A stretch of DNA of 64,000 nucleotides from Gnetum montanum (GCA_015680685.1 MNCI01010839.1:1371211-1435210); one strand, 5' to 3'; positions 33,598 to 44,543 are shown, counted from the stretch's first letter. Notes: generated by a model not told the origin, from the sequence alone. Program-made: numbers and translations.

Positions 33598-33891
33598 TTA
33601 GGTTAGCCTATCTACTTCGGAGTGCAACCCTGTTTTCCTCATAATCCTACCTCTTGCTCTTATTCCCCTCCTTAACCATTTCACCTGCTTTCCTTGTACA
33701 AAATGTGAATACGCAGCATACACTTTCCACATCTGCATTATAGTCAAGTCCATGAACTGGCACAACGCAACTCGCCTAGTGGATGCCAAAAAAATAAAAA
33801 TGGATGAAACAAAACTCATCCAGGCAATGCAGACGCAACACAATTCGTCTATGCAAGCCCCTTCATCTACAATATGACGACATAACTTCAT
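33598..33891 (-). pseudogene. Element C: second antisense frame in the 3' region
   Basis: Unknown product. A 97-codon minus-strand frame with similarity to 42338-41955 of element B: F-M-D-L-T-I-M-Q-M-W-K-V-Y against I-M-D-F-A-I-E-H-M-E-G-L-Y, a basic block R-R-G-I-R-A-R, and L-H-S-E-V-D-R-L against V-H-S-K-V-A-K-L near the end. In B the similar part is preceded by TTTTCCAG|GATG, an acceptor-like site, so the protein may be spliced. Some Tat-lineage elements are known to carry antisense frames between integrase and the 3' LTR; whether this is the same family I cannot tell. Confidence 0.45.
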
Positions 33892-34173
33892 ACAAATGCA
33901 ATTGCAAGAGGAGGCCTAATTGCTTATGCACGAAAAAGCTATACCCAAACACTTGAGTCTTCCTCAAACCTCTCTTGAGTCTTCCCCAAACCTCTCTCCT
34001 CTTACCTCTGTAAAAATTCCCTCACATACCATTTAATCTCTCATTTCCCTCATTTCTACACTTCTACATTGACAGGGAGACACTTGAGTAACCATCGATG
34101 AATGCTATTGGTACTTTTACCCATTTGGTATTTTGTATTCTTTGTCGACGTCTTTTGGGAAAGCCCTCTAAAC
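33892..34173 (+). other. Element C: 3' UTR end, no gene seen
   Basis: Contains short direct repeats of CTTGAGTCTTCC(T/C)CAAACCTCTC (33952-34000). No coding signal is seen. Confidence 0.4.
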
Positions 34174-34192
34174 ATCAACAAAGAGGGGCCAT
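34174..34192 (+). promoter_or_regulatory. Element C: polypurine tract
   Basis: CATCAACAAAGAGGGGCCAT, with the purine run AAAGAGGGG, directly precedes the 3' LTR. It matches the tracts of X, A and B. Confidence 0.85.
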
Positions 34193-35787
34193 TGAAACAC
34201 CGTGAAAATTACGAATCGGCTTAGGGTGAAGATTCATGATTCGGGTGAAAGTTTGCAATAGAAATCCAGAAGACAAAACAAGGCAAAGAGGCATGCAACA
34301 TCAAGTCTCCAAGTTTCTTACAAATTCCAACCTTACTTTGTTTTCTCTCTTTACACTACATTACGCAACATAGCGTAATGTAGCTCGGCGTAATTCTACT
34401 TAATATAGCCCGATATCAGAAAGTAACTTGCTTCATCGAATTCGACGAAGTTTAAGGTCTAAGCAACGTGATATATGACTTGTTGCATATTTCGCTAAGT
34501 CTTTTGTTCAGGGCTGAATTTACACTCCATTACGCAAAGCAACATAATAAGCTTCGAGGAAGTCAAAGTCAGAGCCCAAAGAAGCGCGGTAGATTGATCT
34601 CTTTTGTTTTTACAGATTGGTCGCTTTACACTTATTACACTACACAGCGTAAACAAGCGTAACTTGTTGTAAAGTTGACCATTTTACGCTCTATTACGCT
34701 TTACGGCGTAAATGAGTGTAAAATAGCTTGAGTTAATTACTTCTATGCTCTATTACACTCTACCACGCGATGCAGCATAAACAAGTGTAATACAGCGTAA
34801 GGCCAGCTAAGGCAGGACTAGACACACACCTGCTATCCATATGCAACAATACACTCATCAGCATATCGTAGCGTAATCGTGAGGCAGCCTCAACAGGAGT
34901 GGTTGATAGCGTACTTTGCCCCTTTTCCCCAAAACGTGATGCAACATGACCAGCTTCAACACAAAATTTGCCAAGTCAACGGTACACTAAAAGTTCGAGA
35001 CACGTGTCATAGGGGCCATGCCTTCTCCACATGATGCCGAATTTATAAATACTCTAGTTGGTAAAGAAAAAAAAGGGGCTTCCTCCTTTTTAAAAAAGAC
35101 AGAAGACATTGTTTGAGCATTGGTAGCAGGAGTGATCAGTCTTTTGGCGAAAATACAGTTCTCTTCATTGGCGATCATTAGCAGCTTTGAGCAAAGACTA
35201 CCGAAGGCAAAAAGAGCAGATCAGAGATCGAGAGATCATCTGATACGATTAACAAGGTTTATTGATCAGAAATAGTTGATCGATAGACATCCAGGCTTGA
35301 CCTTCCTTGCATTCCATCTTTGGCTTACGAGGTAGACCGAGCTTCATTCTATACTCCCTTTTGAACAGTTTTCTTGTTGTTTTGTGTATGCTTCGCACAA
35401 GATAAACGAGGTTTTCCGTTGGAACTTTGTATACAATATAATCAGTCTTCAAGTCAAAACATAGATCTTGAAATTGCGCATCTTTCCTAAATCTGATCTT
35501 CCTTGTCGCATCGACATTGTCGTTATTTCAAGTTATTTACATTGTTTTCTACATCCTTCTATAATTCATCGAATCAAATTATTTCATGGAATATCTATAT
35601 AATACGTATATTATCATGATATTCATTAATTTACTGGCTAAGTAAGTCCCTGTTTGATCGACAAGATCGTTCAGGGCACCACGGATTTATTTTCTCTAGC
35701 ACGGCCCTCACACAGATCCATGGTTAAGACTGTGTACACAGATCTTCGTTCGGTATTCTCCAGCGATCAACGTTTTCCGTCATTATA
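34193..35787 (+). repeat. Element C: 3' LTR
   Basis: TGAAACACCGTG to GTCATTATA, 1,595 bases, aligned end to end with the 5' LTR; TATA box near 35042-35054. Differences from the 5' LTR are nearly all transitions, many at CG sites. The right target duplication GAGGA follows at 35788-35792. Confidence 0.95.
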
Positions 35788-35792
35788 GAGGA

Positions 35793-36568
35793 ATATTGGC
35801 CACTAGGTCACTTAGGTAGCATAGGACCCCTACAATTTCTAGGAAAATCAAAATTGGCCTTAGCATCCCCCTACACAATACAATGGAAAATGTTAATAAC
35901 ATGCTTGAGTGAAGTTTGCATGTAGCGTAGCAAGATTAGCCATTTATAGATAGCATAGCATAACTCTTTCCATGCATGTAGTGTAGCAAAACTACCAAGG
36001 AAATAACATAGTAGAACCACAAAAAATTTAAAAGCGAGTTTTTAAATAAGAAAGAATTCCATGCGTTGCACTCATTTCAACAAGTCTGCTACCTGACAAA
36101 ACGATTTGCACTATGCCGTGATAGACATGTGTTACGTTGTCAAATCATACGCATGGCCAAACCCTCCTAAGGGTCACATGCTATGCTATTCACATGCCAA
36201 GTTGCTAGAATCGTCAAAACCCTTGTGGCAAGGTAGCCACAACAATGACGGTCTGAGCAATGCTACATAGAACCTTAGTGTAGCGTCCATACACGGTCGT
36301 GGCCGAATCACCAACAGCAACGGTGTAATGGCCAAAATAATTGCAAAAACAATGACAAAAAACATTGATTGCAAAATAAAGATCAAAACAAAAAAGAAAG
36401 TAGTAGCAACAATAGTAGCATAAAAAATAGAGGTAGCATAGCAACTTACCGGGTTGATGGAGTTTCCTCCCACACTACGACACGCGCCTATGAAAGACGC
36501 CCTAGGATGTATTTCACCTTGTCTACCTTGGTGAGCACTAGGTGTTTGTGTTCTCTCTTGGGTGCCAT
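35793..36568 (-). pseudogene. Element B: antisense gene, exons 1 and 2 (5' part)
   Basis: Exon 1 at 36568-36450: ATG, M-A-P-K-R-E-H-K-H, 119 bases, perfect donor CCG|GTAAGT, phase 2, one stop in the middle. Intron 1 is 36449-35871 and contains TAGCGTAGCA-like palindromes of the B LTR. Exon 2 starts at 35870 (acceptor GTGTAG) with G-M-L-R-P-I-L-I-F-L-E-I-V-G-V-L-C-Y-L, in frame with exon 1. It reaches 35793, where element C interrupts it; it resumes at 18289. At the position of the nucleophile Asp of HAD phosphatases B has Glu. Confidence 0.78.
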
Positions 36569-36700
36569 TATCTCAATTGTAGATTCTTTCTCAGTTGCTA
36601 CGATAAACCACCTTACTCTTCGTTGGCACAATTGCTCTACGCTCTATATGTGGGCTTTGTGTACTTACATTGAAAATGATGAGTTTACCAAGGGCAAACC

Positions 36701-36712
36701 CTTATTTATAGC
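36701..36712 (-). promoter_or_regulatory. TATA box of the antisense gene in element B
   Basis: The minus strand reads AGCTATAAATAAGG, a textbook plant TATA box, about 134 bases upstream of the ATG at 36568. Spacing is close to that in element C (126 bases). Confidence 0.65.
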
Positions 36713-36834
36713 TAGTACGGAAAAAAAGAACCTACCATTTATTCACCATGATTAATGTGGAATGTTCCATACAGCGTAGCACTCCCACCATAGGGTAGCA
36801 GCACTGTTTGCATCGTGTCAAGTGGGCCTGACTG

Positions 36835-37275
36835 AAAGCCTCAACCCACCTTAAACTAGCCATTTTCCTTCACAAGATATAACTCGTTAGCAATCCGCAA
36901 AGACCTTAAACTAATGCAACTCACCTCAAGCACAACTCATTAGCGGTCTGCAAAGACCTTAAACTAGCAGCTCTGACACATAGTTTCAACCGAGTTAGCA
37001 GTCCACAAACACCTTAAACTAGTAGTTCTGATGCATAGATTTGATCTCATTAGCAGTCTTCAAAGACCTTAAACTAATACCTGGTAGTTTCGATAGAATA
37101 GCCCATTAGCGGTCCACAAAGACCTTAAACTAGCAATTTTAATCCATAGCTTTGATCTAGTTAGCGGTCTATGAAGACCTTAAACTAATACTTTTAATTT
37201 GTGAATCTAACCCACTAGTAGTTTTACACTTTTACATTCAGTTGGTTTGCTACGACCTTAAAATGACAAACTACA
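36835..37275 (+). repeat. Element B: GACCTTAAACTAGCA repeats between antisense promoter and RT
   Basis: Seven to eight units of TTAGCGGTC(C/T)(G/A)CAAAGACCTTAAACTAG at about 45-60 base spacing. They lie just upstream of the antisense TATA box and upstream of the RT acceptor on the sense strand. Confidence 0.8.
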
Positions 37276-37403
37276 AACTTCGTATCATGTTTTTGATCAT
37301 TTAAGTTTTTTTTTCATATTTCATTATTGCTTTGCAAATGCCTGGTGTGCATTGCTACTACAAATAGGTATCCCATGCCTTGGCATTTATCTCATTGTGG
37401 TAG

Positions 37404-38960
37404 GTTGAGCAAGAATGACAATGCATCATGATCTTTCTTCACCTCTAGCTTTTACAGGTCCACATGGTGAGCTTGCAAAACAACTAAACCCAGAGTCAAT
37501 AGACTGGGGATCATCCACAGATAGCACTATAGCATCCTTAGAAACATTCCTAGACTAGCCCAAACATCTGGTCCAAGCCCTAGATTTAGAGGTCAGGGAT
37601 GTAACCGAGGATCATCTCATTGAGACGCCTGTGACCACATCCAAGAGGGAAGTAAAAACATTAAAACTTAGCTCCCTCCTAGATTCGCAAACACACAAAG
37701 ATGTGTCCAAGACACTGCAAGACAACATCAAAGTCTTCGTGTGGTCATACAATGACATGTCAGGTTTAGATCTGAGGCTTATATAGCACAACATTATCTT
37801 GGACCCATGTATGAAAGCAGTTAAGCACAATGCTCAAAAGGTTAAATCAAAGATTGCACTGGCCGTATGGGATGAAATCACCAAGCTATATCAAGATGAT
37901 TTCATCTGGGCAATTGATTACTCAGAGTGGGTGTCAAACATCATTGTGGTTTCTAAGAAAATGGGAGGAATACGAATCTATATAGACTTCCAGGATCTGA
38001 ACAAAGCCATGATCAAGGATGACTTCCCACTACCGAGTATTGATCAACTCATCGACACTACGGCTGGTCATCCTCTGTTATCTTTCATGGATGGTTTCTT
38101 TGGCTACAACCAAATTCGCATCAATCTAGAGCATCAGTTAACAACAACTTTCATAACCCCATGGGGTACTTTCTATTACACTATGATGCCCTTCGGGCTC
38201 AAAAATGCCAGAGCAACCTACCAGAGAGCTATGACATACACCTTTAGTGACTACACCCTAGAAACAACAAATGACTATGTGGATGATATAGCGGTCAAAT
38301 CTAAAGAGGTTGTTGATCATCCTAATGATCTAGGTGTAGTCCTCAAGCACTGCTAGATGCATGATTTATACCTTAACCCAAAGAAGTGTGTCTTCGGGGT
38401 GAGAACCAGACACATATTTGTGTTTGTAGTATCAGAGGCTGGAATACGAGTGGACCCTAACAAAGTTAAGGCCATAATTAATTTAGCACCCCTACAAACC
38501 TTAAAGAATTGCAGTGGTTACAAGGTAGGGTATAGTTCATCAAAATTTTTATAGAGAAGTTGACTGACAAGTTACACCCCATGCAACACTTACTAAAGAA
38601 AGGGGTTAATTTCAAATGGACAACACAATGCCAAGAAGCCTTTGATGATCTAAAGGAAGAGCTTTTACATCTCCTGACTATGTACCCACTATAGAGGGAT
38701 AAGCCTTTCTTCATCTACCTTACCACCTTAGACATGTCTATCGCAACATTGTTCTGTCAAAGATGAGATGATGGCTTTGAGATTCCAGTGTATTATCTAA
38801 GTCATGCATTGATAGCGTATGAGGCAAAATACAATGAGGTGGAGAGAAACTACCATACCCTAGTCTTTACATTAAAAAAATGGAGGAATTATCTATTTTT
38901 TAGTAGAGTTAACATCATTTGCAAGAGCAATGTACTCCAAGCTATCACAAATAATCTATA
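37404..38960 (+). pseudogene. Element B: reverse transcriptase and RNase H
   Basis: Leader T-G-P-H-G-E-L, V-F-V-W-S-Y-N-D-M-S-G-L-D (37455-37770). The RT block 37799-38356 is open for 185 codons: W-V-S-N-I-I-V-V-S-K-K, F-M-D-G-F-F-G-Y-N-Q-I, M-M-P-F-G-L-K-N-A-R, Y-V-D-D intact near 38276. Then L-N-P-K-K-C-V-F-G-V, a damaged thumb with a stop near 38552, and RNase H with V-Y-Y-L-S-H-A-L and L-V-F-T-L-K-K-W-R (38785-38900). A putative splice acceptor lies at 37402-37403. Several stops and at least one frameshift (before 38788). Confidence 0.9.
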
Positions 38961-39700
38961 TGAAAGTAGCGGGATAGCCCAGTGAAAAGCCATAACCACA
39001 GAATTCGATTTGCATTATGTGAGCGAATCATCGATGAAAGGTCAAGGTATAGCAATCCAACTTATGACCTCAACCATTGACAATCATGCAATCATAGATC
39101 CCGAGTTCCCTGATGAGCATGTTAGCACTATTAACGCTATCCTGTCACATCTTGAAGGCACTTTGCATTTTGATGATGGCTCGACCACGTGAGGAGGTAG
39201 TGCAGCTGCCGTCATTACATCCCCCTCTGGGGAGATGCAACCCTTTGCTTATCACTTTGTGTTCCTTTGTACAAACAACATGGTAGAGTATGAAGGATTA
39301 CTTAGGGGCCTCCTAGTAGCCCAAGCATTAAGCATTCAACACTTAGTGATTTGCAATGATTCACAACTCATCATGAATCAAATGATTGAGGTCTACGCTT
39401 GCAAAACTACACATTTGTAGCTCTATTGTGACCTAGAGAAAACCTTGCTCAAACAATTTGCAACAATGGACATTCAACACATGTTGCACAATGAAAACAC
39501 TGTAGTAGATGCCTTGGCCACCCTAGCATTAAATGTGCCACCACACCTTTTTGCAAGTTTTCCTTCTTCGATTACCGAGTGTATGGAGCCTATCACTCAA
39601 GCGGTACATGTAGCCTTTGTAAGTGCTGCAAACACCCAAGAGTGGTATGCCAACATTAAAGCCTACTTGCAACATGGCAAGCCCCCATGTGGATTGACAT
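38961..39700 (+). pseudogene. Element B: archaeal-type RNase H (aRNH), broken
   Basis: H-F-D-D-G-S-T-T (near 39168; an extra D compared with FDGAST), N-N-M-V-E-Y-E-G-L-L-R-G (about 39274), N-D-S-Q-L-I-M-N-Q (about 39355) and N-E-N-T-V-V-D-A-L-A-T-L-A (about 39490). Stops at 39190 and 39418. Order and motifs equal those of element C. Confidence 0.85.
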
Positions 39701-40885
39701 CTACCTAGAGAGATGTGATCCACAAGCGTGCTCAGAAATATATCCTCACGGGAGACAATGCCCTGTGCAGATGCTCCTTTGACAGGATATTGCTGGCATG
39801 CGTAAATGAGGAGCAAGTGCAGAAGGTCATTAATAAGGTACATGAGGGATTTTGTGGTGGAAAAATAGCACCTAGGGCCATGGCAGCAAAAATTAGATGC
39901 CTAGGATACTACTGGCCTCACATAGAGCGTGATTGCCTAGCCAAAGTCAAGACTTGTGATACGTGTCAAAGATACGCAAATCTCATACATGTTTCACCCA
40001 TAGAATTTCACCTGACATAGATCACATGGCCTTTCCAGTGATGGGGACTAAACATCATAGGTCCTATCACACCTAAGTCTTCCATAGGACATAGCTTCAT
40101 CATCACCACCACTAAGTACTTTACAAAGTAGGTGGAGGCTATTCCCCTTAGGAAGACCACATCTCAGTAGGTTTTCCACTTCATCTTAGATAACATTGTG
40201 ATAAGGTTTGGGCTCCCCATAACTATTGTGACTGACAAAGAACCACAATTTAGAAGTGTGGAAACCAAAACCTTTTGTAGCAACCTTGGCATTAGGCAAT
40301 TTTTCTCCTCGCCATACTACCTGTAGGCAAATCGATAGGCAGAAGCTATGAACAAGTCCATCATCAACTTGCTCAAGAAAATGCTTAACAATAGCAAGAG
40401 GTGATGGCATGAGCAAATCCTCTATGTGCTATGGGCTTATAGGATGACATGCAAGATGACTACAGGTAAAACTCATTATAGTCTTATTTATGGATCTAAA
40501 GTGGTGTTACCTCTTGAGTTGTAGGTACTATCACTTCGAATGATCCTATCGAGTGTTGTGAGCAAAGCCCAAAACAATGAGTTGAGAATCATCAACCTTG
40601 ACTCCATAGAGGAGGGGTGTGCACATACAATGGGTCGCATAGAGCATTATCAAAACAAGCAACAGAAAAAGCATCATGAAAACCTGCATCAATGATCGAT
40701 CAAGAAGGGAGACCTCATTCTCAAGGCTATCCGTGAGCATGTGAACAAATTCTTAGCAAACTAGGAAGGTGCATTCATGGTCACAAAAGCCTACAGGAGT
40801 GAAGCCTTCAAGTTGGCAGACATGGATGGCAACGAGTTTGCAAATCCTGTGAATCATTAGTATCTCAAGCCATACTACATCTGAC
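39701..40885 (+). pseudogene. Element B: integrase, broken
   Basis: Zinc domain with V-H-E-G-F-C-G-G and C-D-T-C-Q-R-Y (39840-39975). Core: G-L-N-I-I-G-P-I, where the first catalytic Asp is Asn; T-D-K-E-P-Q-F for T-D-N-G-P-Q-F; Glu kept in A-E-A-M-N-K. The C-terminal module has G-A-F-M-V-T-K-A-Y and F-K-L-A-D-M-D-G-N-E-F, ending P-Y-Y-I at 40880. One frame with about a dozen stops, largely Trp, Gln or Arg codons hit by transitions. Confidence 0.88.
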
Positions 40886-41285
40886 GCATAAGCAATGTAA
40901 GCAATTATCCACTATGACATAAAACTGACAAACCAATATCCGCTACAACGTAAAACTAGCAAAGCTTGTTTGCTACGATGTAAAACTGGCAAGAGCAGTC
41001 TGCTATGACTATAAACTAGCATAGATGATCTGCTAGGACCTTAAACTAGCACATAGAACATCCACCATGACATAAAAATAGCGAAGCATGTCTACTATGA
41101 TCTTAAACTGGCACAGAAGCTTTGCTACAACTTTAAACTAGCCCCGCCACCGTCTGCTATGATGATAAACTAGCACCGTGGTCTGTTAGGACCTTAAACT
41201 AGTGCACCATGGTCTACTGAGACCTTAAACTAGCACATTAAATGGTCTACCAGGACCTTAAACTGGGTTCATAGCACATCCTCAG
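40886..41285 (+). repeat. Element B: 3' UTR minisatellite
   Basis: About ten units of TCTGCTA(C/T)GAC(C/G)TTAAACTAGCA at 35-40 base spacing. The early units read TAAAACT and the later units CTTAAACT, bridging the versions seen in element C's 3' UTR and in the pre-RT cluster of B. Confidence 0.85.
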
Positions 41286-41954
41286 CATTCATCCATGACT
41301 CTACAAACAAGTGAGCATGCACAGTGCCGACACGGGGTGGGATGTTGTAGTTCCAGAATGTAGTTCACGACTCCAAGAAAACACTCTCTAGAATATATGG
41401 AATGCCACTACCCCTGGCATCTTGTTGATCCTCCAGAGATGTCATATGAAATCTTGCTAAATTTTTGAAGCTACCGCTACCATGACCCTTTTCCCTAGTA
41501 GTAGCTTTCGTAGTCAGCACTTAATGCTAGAGTTCCAACATTATTGTGGCCTAGCCACAATGTTGCTATCCTCTAGCCCTTGCCATCGCCTAAGCCCAAA
41601 AGAAATGTAGTTGTTGGATAGCCCATCTCATAGCTGAACTACATGATGTTTGCCTTGGGCAGGGACTCCTGAGCACTTGCATCACCACAATTCCTAGTTG
41701 TCTCGGTGCCTACCTCTCCACGCTGATGCTGCAAGACCCACCACTAGCCTTTCTAGTTTGGATGTTGCAGGCCTTGGCAACAATGTCCAATGTTCTAGGA
41801 GTGTCCAAAGAAAGCAAGACCTTTTCCTTTGTTTCACTTGATGATTGTCTCTTTTGTTTTAGGGTACGTGCTAGAGCGACATTAGATGAGGATGCATTTT
41901 GCCAAGGTGTCAGGATGCTACATCATTCCAAGGTGGCCGTCCTGACTAGCTTGG
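41286..41954 (+). other. Element B: 3' region, no sense gene seen
   Basis: No sense coding signal. The minus strand around 41900-41800 shows a weak Lys/Ser-rich resemblance to element C near 33540-33480 and may be a further exon of the small antisense gene. The 87-codon plus frame at 41726 has no support. Confidence 0.35.
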
Positions 41955-42338
41955 CTACTTTGGAGTGCACATCCTCTCCTTCCCCTTAACCTCCTTTACC
42001 TCATTCCTTACACCTGTAATTCTCCTTCTGACACCTCTTTTACAAATTTTTCCTAGATGCTTGTAAAGCCCTTCCATATGCTCAATTGCAAAGTCCATGA
42101 TGCGTGTAATCCAATTTGCCACATGGGAAGCATCTATAGGTAGGTTAAAATCCCACATGGATGTAACACAAATCATCCTGGAAAAGAAACACCTGTCATA
42201 CAACAACAAGGTTGTTTGCAGAGGAAAATGAAAAAACGGCAAAAGAAAAGCGTAAAAGAGCAAAAGCTCACGCAAAAAAAAACATGTGCCTAAAACAAAT
42301 GGCACGTCAGCTGTTTCCCACTGATCATATCGAAGCAT
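41955..42338 (-). pseudogene. Element B: second antisense frame in the 3' region
   Basis: A 127-codon minus-strand frame. Its C-terminal two thirds match 33891-33598 of element C. The matching part begins after TTTTCCAG (near 42180), so the upstream portion of the open frame is probably intron. A further acceptor-like TTTTGCAG lies near 42360 and a TATATAGGG near 42484 on the same strand. Basic C-terminus R-R-R-I-T-G-V-R. Function unknown. Confidence 0.45.
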
Positions 42339-42610
42339 TCCAATGAGAGGTCAGACACCTGCAAAAGAAAGATGCTCATGCATATTGACACCCTCACAAG
42401 CACTTCGATGACGGACCACATTTCTACTTCTTTTCCTTCCTAAAATCATCCTCACAGCTCCATCCTTTTCCCTTTCCCTATATAACTATCCTAGCACTCT
42501 CAAAGTATAGCTAAGTGACATCTCAACGATCACTAAGGAGTGATGTTAGCATCTTGTCTTTCGTGGTGTCTCGTATTCTTTGTTAGCATCTCTCGAGCCT
42601 GTCCTCTAGA

Positions 42611-42630
42611 CATCAACAAAGAGGGGTCAA
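42611..42630 (+). promoter_or_regulatory. Element B: polypurine tract
   Basis: CATCAACAAAGAGGGGTCAA directly precedes TGAAACACAAT at 42631. Confidence 0.85.
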
Positions 42631-44134
42631 TGAAACACAATAAAATTTCAAGGCACTCTTGCTTCACCATGGTCTTGGAAATGAGGCAAACATTTCCACA
42701 AGTGTAGCCTCATGAAAGTTGGTAGGAAATGAATGCATTGAGTTTAGACTATTTAGTTCGGCAAGTTTTCTACCTCCAAAGCTGACAGACATGATGGACT
42801 CTTTGACCTACCCACCTAGGTGATTCACCCAGCTAATAATCTATTCAGAAACCATGCCTGGAGTTGTCAGAGGTGCCCAAGATGGAAAAAATAGTTCAAC
42901 AATTTTTCTAGTGGAGAATTTTGCTACGCTACGCTACATTGTGCAGTGTAGCAAGCCTTCAAAAAATCAAACAAATGTCTGACTACAAGCTTTAGCAAGA
43001 TGTTCACGCAAGGCAAAATGAAAAATCAGCCAATACAGAGTGCTATGCTATGCTACGCTACATAGCGTAGCAAGGGAAAAACAAGCATAAATTTTTGGTC
43101 GCAGTTTTAATAGAAATGCAAGTTACATTGGTTGCTACGCTATGAAGTGTAGCATAGCATAGCAAAGAATGCAGATCAACAAAATACTTCAAAAGTTATC
43201 CCGATGTGCACTGAAGCTTCCAACAGATGCAGTTGACTTCAATGCAAATTTCCTTTTCAAACTGGTGGCTATGCTATGCCAAGATGCTACACTACATAGC
43301 GTAGCACAGTGTAGCGAACAACTATGCTACACCAGTGTGCTTCATCTCTTGCTTGCATTGTTTGCACGCTTGATGCCAGCACTTCCAATTTTGACAACAT
43401 GATTGCAGCGTAGTAGGTTCACAATTAGCTTTGCATATCCATGCAATATGGGCACGTCAGCATCTCGTGGGTTCATGACATGTGTCATCCAAGCCTTATT
43501 TCTCATGTACTCCTAGTCCTATAAATACCCCGATGAGCAACGCTCAAAGGGTTGGCAAAATTTGGTTGGAAAATTGAGAATTCTATTGGCAAGTTGGCAA
43601 ATTGGCGATTTGTTGGGTTGGAAAATTTTAGCGATTGGCATCTTTTGCATTGGCATTTGGCATTAGCTTTTCGCTTGTTGGCATTTTGCACTATTGGCTT
43701 TTAAGCTTGTACTCAAAAAACGGAGTTGAGGTATTTTGAGCATTCTAGTTATTCCTGGACTCTCTGTGCGCCTCTGGCATTGTATAACTTATTATAAATT
43801 TTCAAGCAAAGAAGAGATTTGAACTCGTGACTTTGCAGTGGTGTATTTTCTTATCCCAGTTACTCTATTATTTGTTCATTGTTATCATTGTTTAGTATCA
43901 TTTTCTTTACTATCGCATTTATTGATCATCGGTTAGATCTCACATATTTCACACTTAAAACAACATTTATGAAAGGTTAAGTTACATCAGTTAAGTCCCT
44001 GTCTGATCCACCAGACCGTTCAGGGTGCCCCATTTCTATTTTATCTAGCACGGCCCTCACACGGATCCAGGGTTAAAATAGTTTATCTGACAACCTCTTG
44101 GTGTTTCCAGCCACCAATGTTTTCGATTGCTACA
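42631..44134 (+). repeat. Element B: 3' LTR
   Basis: TGAAACACAATAAAATTTC to GATTGCTACA, so this copy keeps the canonical TG..CA ends. TATA box TCCTATAAATACCCC near 43517-43531. It has the same TAGCGTAGCA palindromes as the 5' copy (42915-43330), with indels between the two. Target duplication ATCTT follows at 44135-44139. Confidence 0.92.
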
Positions 44135-44139
44135 ATCTT

Positions 44140-44543
44140 AGGATTCAGTATGATGTTGTGCTAGACTAGACATGGGTCTAAGCTCAGCATATCCTCATAT
44201 GACCATGTAAACACTTTAATTTTGTTCTAGAAGAGTTTCGCAATGTCATGGACACATTGAGGCTCTAGTGAGGAACTTAGTTTAAGGGTTTTCTCCTCAT
44301 CACTATGTGTTGTGATAGGAACTTGAACTAGAGAATCTTTGATTATGTCTCCCAGTTCTAAGTCAAGGGTTTTGACTTGGTTTTCAAGCCATTCTAGAGG
44401 TTTTTCTATTAAGGCTATGTGGTCTACAAGACTCTTAGGCCCAAGATCTAGGCAATCAGGGTCAATAAACCATTTACTATGATCATGAGGTCCATGTAGA
44501 CACAAAGGCAAACTAATTTGCTCCCAAGTACTCATAATTTTAT
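44140..44543 (-). pseudogene. Element A: N-terminal RT leader, cut by element B
   Basis: After a putative acceptor (ATGTAG|GATAAA, exon from 44544) the minus strand reads M-S-T-W-E-Q-I and L-C-L-H-G-P-H-D-H (the T-G-P-H-G-E block of B and C). Then P-L-E-W-L-E-N-Q-V, a stop at 44227, and F-T-W-S-Y-E-D-M-L-S-L-D (44215-44180), ending I-L-N-P-K at the insertion point of B. It continues at 8601. Confidence 0.8.

Larger units (their letters stand above)
18290..35787 (+). mobile_element. Element C: complete Tat-type gypsy retrotransposon, 17.5 kb
   Basis: The youngest layer. LTRs 18290-19882 and 34193-35787 frame PBS, gag-pro in one frame, a minus-strand spliced gene, RT-RNase H, aRNH, integrase, a repeat-filled 3' region and polypurine tract. 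Target duplication GAGGA is exact. Hand comparison of the first 110 LTR bases gives about ten differences, nearly all transitions; other parts are closer. Gag-pro carries only nonsense changes, no frameshift. All stops I inspected are explained by C-to-T or G-to-A. Confidence 0.95.
8602..44134 (+). mobile_element. Element B: Tat-type gypsy retrotransposon, interrupted by element C
   Basis: Two LTRs (8602-10153 and 42631-44134) enclose, on the plus strand, gag, protease, RT-RNase H, aRNH and integrase. A spliced minus-strand gene between protease and RT is split by element C. A small minus-strand frame lies in the 3' region. Removing C and one target duplication leaves about 18.0 kb. The LTRs differ by many transitions and several indels, more than those of C. 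Confidence 0.9.
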
